From NCBI GenBank assembly GCA_003416985.1, contig QVIN01000012.1, positions 62,001-126,000 of the forward strand: DNA of 64,000 nucleotides, in the 5' to 3' direction. Below the pieces are notes generated by a model, which searched no databases, was not told where the DNA came from, and was given only the letters and a program-made list of their open reading frames with translations. This document shows positions 60,978 through 64,000 of this stretch, one piece after another. The translations under genes and the position numbers were made by a program. This DNA comes from Duganella sp. BJB480. Its GTDB lineage: Bacteria > Pseudomonadota > Gammaproteobacteria > Burkholderiales > Burkholderiaceae_D. Every line of letters begins with the position of its first letter. Within the stretch, counting starts at the first letter, position 1.

Positions 60978-63900
60978 CAAGCTGCCGCAGGACGCGGCTA
61001 TCGAGCTGGTATCGCCGGCCCAGCGCAGCCTGTGGTTCCTGAGCCAGTTGAGCCAGACCACGCAGCGCCTGCACATACGCATCGAACTGCGCTGGCCGAA
61101 GTCGCCGGACCGGGCGTCGATCGCGCATGGCCTGAGCGTTTTGCAGGCGCGCCACGCGATTCTGCGGGCCACTTTTCACCGCCTGGCGTGGGGGGATATC
61201 GAGCAGCGGTCGGGCGGCGCGGCGCCGTTGCTGCTGGAGCGTGAAGGGAGTTACGCCGGTTGGTGCCAGCGCCAGGAATTCGACCTGGAGAGCCAGCCCG
61301 GCCTGAAGGCATGGCTGGACGGTTCGACGCTGACGCTGGCGGTGCATCGCATGCTGGTCGACGCGGCTTCCGCTGAGATACTCGTCGATGAACTCCTGCG
61401 CTGCATCGCAGGCGATGCCTTGCCGCCGCTCGCGCCGCGAGGATTTCATCAGCACACCAGGCGGCAGCTGGGGCGCTTGAGCAGCGGCGCAATGGCCGCC
61501 GACTACGACTATTGGCTGTCCCGGTTGGCCGATGGTTCGGCGCCGCTGGTCCTGCCGCTGGACCGCCCGCGCACGGCGGCTCGTACCTGCGCCGATGCGC
61601 AAGTCGGGGTTGAACTGGACGCGCCGCTGTCCGCCGCATTGGCCGCCTTCTGCGTGGCGAATGGCGCGCAGCCGGCGCAGGTCCTGCGGACGGCGTTCGC
61701 CGTCCTGCTGTATCGCCACACCATGCAAACTTGCGTACGCATGGCGACCTTCGACGAGGGCCGCCCGATGGACATGAATGGCGTTGTCGGACCATTCGAG
61801 AACATCCTCGTCTCCAATCTTACGGTGGACGGTGGCGTGAGCTTCGCGGCCTTGCTCGATGCGATACGAGCGGAGGATGCAGCCAATCTGGCGCACGCCG
61901 CGCTGCCGTTCGATAAGCTGCTGGAGCGGCTCAATGCGGATGGCTTCCAGAAGCACGAACTGCCGTTCCAGGTTGGCTTCGCGTTGCGCCGTCAGCACCG
62001 CCAGGCCCGTGAAGTCTCTGTCCGCATGGATGAGGACCAGGCGCTGCGCGTCGACCTGCTGCTGCGGGTGACCGAGCGCGCCGGCGGCCGTCATGCGCTG
62101 TCGCTGGCGTATGCGGCCGCGCTTTTCGATGCGTCGACCGCCGAGGCTTTGCTGGAACGGTTGCTGTCGTTGCTGGCGCAGGCGCTGTCCGCGCCACAGG
62201 CCAGGATCGATCAGCTTCGGTTGGTGGATGCGCAGGCGCTGGCGCGGTTGAGCGCTCCGTGGCCGGCGGCCATGTACGCGCCCGTCCCGGTGCACCAGTT
62301 GATGGAACAGCAGTTGCCGCTGCACGGGCGGGATGAGGCGCTGGTGTGCGGCGCCGATACGCTCAGCCACGCGGCCATGCACGCGGCGGCCAACCGTCTG
62401 GCGCATTACCTGATCTCGATAGGTGTTGGGGCGGAGACCCGTGTCGGTGTGGCGCTGGAGCGTGGCGTCGACATGATCGTCACTTTGCTGGCCGTGTTCA
62501 AGGCCGGCGGCGCGCTGGTGCCCATCGACCCGGCCTATCCGCAGGAGCGCATTGAGTACATCCTCGGCGATGCCGATGTGTTTTGCCTGTTGACTCAACG
62601 CGCGCTGCAGGATCGCTTGCCCGTGCCCGCAATCGCCGTCGATACGCTCGACCTGTCGCGGCACTCCGAGACTGCGCCGGATCTTCATGTTTCGCCGATG
62701 CAGATGGCGTACATCATCTACACCTCCGGTTCGACCGGGAGGCCGAAAGGCGTGGCGGTCGCGCACGGGCCGTTGTCGCTGCATTGCCAGGCCACGGCGG
62801 AACTGTACGAAATGAACGCCGCATCGCGCGAGCTGCACTTCCTGTCGATCAGCTTCGACGGCGCGCACGAGCGATGGATCGTGCCGTTGATCGTGGGCGG
62901 CTGCGTCGTGCTGCGTGGCGACGCGCTTTGGAGCGCGGCTGAAACCCACGCGGCCATGCGCCAACACCGCGTCAACAACGCCGGCTTCCCGACCAGCTAC
63001 GTGCAGCAGCTGGCCGAATGGGCCGATGGCCGCAGCGATGCCGCGTCCCTGCGCCTGCTGTCGTTCGGCGGCGAGGGCATGCCGCGCGCCACATTCGAAC
63101 AGCTCAAGCGCGCCCTGGCGCCGGAATGCCTGATCAACGGCTACGGCCCGACGGAGACGGTGATCTCGCCGCTGGCGTGGAAGACCACGGCCGGCGCCAG
63201 CTTTGAAGGCGCCTATGCGCCGATAGGCCGCGCAGTGGGCCCGCGCAGGGCGTATGTGCTCGATGCCGACCTCAATCCCGTGCCGCCCGGTGTGGCCGGA
63301 GAACTGCACATCGGCGGCGCATGCCTGGCGCGCGGCTACCACGGCCAAGCCGCCGCCACCGCCGACCGCTTCATTCCCGATCCGTTCGCGGCCGACGGCG
63401 GACGCATGTACCGTACCGGCGACCAGGTGCGCTGGCGCGCCGACGGCATCATCGAATACCTGGGCCGCCTCGATCAGCAGGTCAAGGTGCGCGGCTTCCG
63501 CATCGAACTGGGAGAGATCGAAGCGGCGCTTGGCAAGTTGCCTTCGGTGCGCGAAGCCGTGGTCGTGCTGCACCAGACGCCGCAGGGCGCCAAGCTGACG
63601 GGCTACGCGGTGGCCGATGCGGATAGCGCCATCGACGGCGCCGCGCTGCGCCATCAACTGGCGGCACAGCTGCCCGACTACATGGTGCCCGCCGCCATCG
63701 TCATGCTCGACAGCCTGCCGCTGACGCCGAACGGAAAAATCGACCGCAAGGCCTTGCCGCAGCCAACGCAGGAACGGCGCGAAGTGGTGGCGCCGTCGTC
63801 GGACATCGAACGCCAACTGGTGGCGATCTGGCAGGAGGTACTGCAGCTGCAGCGGATCGGCGCGACCGACAATTTCTTCGAACTTGGCGGCGATTCGCTC

Positions 63901-64000
63901 AGCGCGCTGCGCGTGCTGACGATGCTGGACAGGCTGCTCCCGGACCACGGCATGGGCATCGTCGACCTGTTTAACTACCCGGATATCGCCAGCCTGGCGC
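60970..64000 (+). CDS. Non-ribosomal peptide synthetase, first module C-A-PCP (partial at window end)
   Basis: An open frame of 1010 codons to the window end. Residues about 10-430 are a condensation domain (start SPAQRSLWFLSQ; RHAILRATF near 60). Its active-site motif reads HRMLVDA (126-132) in place of HHxxxDG, so the catalytic second histidine is arginine. Residues about 440-900 are an adenylation domain: YIIYTSGSTGRPKG near 580, INGYGPTE near 722, YRTGD at 814, VKVRGFRIELGEIE and NGKIDRKAL. A carrier domain follows with its phosphopantetheine serine at residue 976 (LGGDSLSAL). The amino acid it activates was not assigned. The Fur box points to a siderophore. Confidence 0.95.
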   Translation, partial: MGDKLPQDAAIELVSPAQRSLWFLSQLSQTTQRLHIRIELRWPKSPDRASIAHGLSVLQARHAILRATFHRLAWGDIEQRSGGAAPLLLEREGSYAGWCQRQEFDLESQPGLKAWLDGSTLTLAVHRMLVDAASAEILVDELLRCIAGDALPPLAPRGFHQHTRRQLGRLSSGAMAADYDYWLSRLADGSAPLVLPLDRPRTAARTCADAQVGVELDAPLSAALAAFCVANGAQPAQVLRTAFAVLLYRHTMQTCVRMATFDEGRPMDMNGVVGPFENILVSNLTVDGGVSFAALLDAIRAEDAANLAHAALPFDKLLERLNADGFQKHELPFQVGFALRRQHRQAREVSVRMDEDQALRVDLLLRVTERAGGRHALSLAYAAALFDASTAEALLERLLSLLAQALSAPQARIDQLRLVDAQALARLSAPWPAAMYAPVPVHQLMEQQLPLHGRDEALVCGADTLSHAAMHAAANRLAHYLISIGVGAETRVGVALERGVDMIVTLLAVFKAGGALVPIDPAYPQERIEYILGDADVFCLLTQRALQDRLPVPAIAVDTLDLSRHSETAPDLHVSPMQMAYIIYTSGSTGRPKGVAVAHGPLSLHCQATAELYEMNAASRELHFLSISFDGAHERWIVPLIVGGCVVLRGDALWSAAETHAAMRQHRVNNAGFPTSYVQQLAEWADGRSDAASLRLLSFGGEGMPRATFEQLKRALAPECLINGYGPTETVISPLAWKTTAGASFEGAYAPIGRAVGPRRAYVLDADLNPVPPGVAGELHIGGACLARGYHGQAAATADRFIPDPFAADGGRMYRTGDQVRWRADGIIEYLGRLDQQVKVRGFRIELGEIEAALGKLPSVREAVVVLHQTPQGAKLTGYAVADADSAIDGAALRHQLAAQLPDYMVPAAIVMLDSLPLTPNGKIDRKALPQPTQERREVVAPSSDIERQLVAIWQEVLQLQRIGATDNFFELGGDSLSALRVLTMLDRLLPDHGMGIVDLFNYPDIASLA

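Noticed and set aside
60796..63948. A 1050-codon open frame on the minus strand opposite the NRPS
   Set aside because: It is a shadow frame produced by high GC at third positions. Its translation is arginine-, histidine- and alanine-rich with no family motifs, whereas the plus strand carries all NRPS core motifs.

Overview
The window is a densely packed, GC-rich stretch of a Gram-negative chromosome. It best fits the Oxalobacteraceae (Burkholderiales; Duganella, Massilia or Janthinobacterium type). The basis is two PEP-CTERM proteins, the N-terminal half of an XrtA-type (TIGR03013) sugar transferase, four GGDEF proteins, two chemoreceptors, a TonB-dependent receptor and a Fur-controlled NRPS. 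This placement is inferred from gene content, not from a marker gene. No rRNA, tRNA, CRISPR array, insertion sequence or phage gene was recognised.

Layout. 1-5.6 kb: a purine/nucleoside uptake group (the tail of one NCS2 permease, a Tsx-like porin and a second, complete NCS2 permease), interleaved with a GGDEF protein, a crystallin/glycine-zipper protein and an Lrp regulator divergent from a small ACT protein. 5.7-10.6 kb: a probable partner-switching module (STAS antagonist, MBL-fold hydrolase, CHASE2-PP2C phosphatase, RsbW-like kinase) surrounding an opposing FecR-OmpA pair. 10.7-21.2 kb: mostly signalling and housekeeping genes (nitrobindin-like protein, Cache-PAS-GGDEF protein, HAD hydrolase, a chemoreceptor without a periplasmic domain, LysE exporter, WYL regulator, secreted nuclease, histidine kinase with PAS-GGDEF). 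21.3-32.4 kb: core metabolism (queE-queD-tadA, an LD-carboxypeptidase, ybiT, nadA-nadC and, opposed, nadB) with two PEP-CTERM genes.

32.5-34.1 kb holds the most striking anomaly. The XrtA-type sugar transferase and a prkA-type kinase gene point at each other, and both are cut off within a few bases of position 33321. This looks like a deletion or rearrangement junction, or an assembly join. 36.2-40.8 kb is an Anbu (proteasome-like) operon with its usual ATP-grasp, alpha-E and transglutaminase partners, plus an Hpt gene. 40.9-45 kb has two orphan binding proteins, a PRC-barrel protein and a membrane GGDEF protein.

45.1-53.5 kb looks like a peptidoglycan-fragment salvage locus: D-amino acid dehydrogenase, serine hydrolase, MurQ, a LysR regulator, and a TonB-dependent receptor whose stop codon overlaps the start of an exported LD-carboxypeptidase. 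53.6-58.3 kb has a ferritin-like protein and a periplasmic aldehyde oxidoreductase operon (paoABC type) preceded by a perfect palindrome. 58.4-60.5 kb is a chemoreceptor with an internally duplicated HAMP segment. The window ends inside a siderophore-type operon: Fur box, MbtH protein and an NRPS whose first condensation domain lacks the catalytic histidine.
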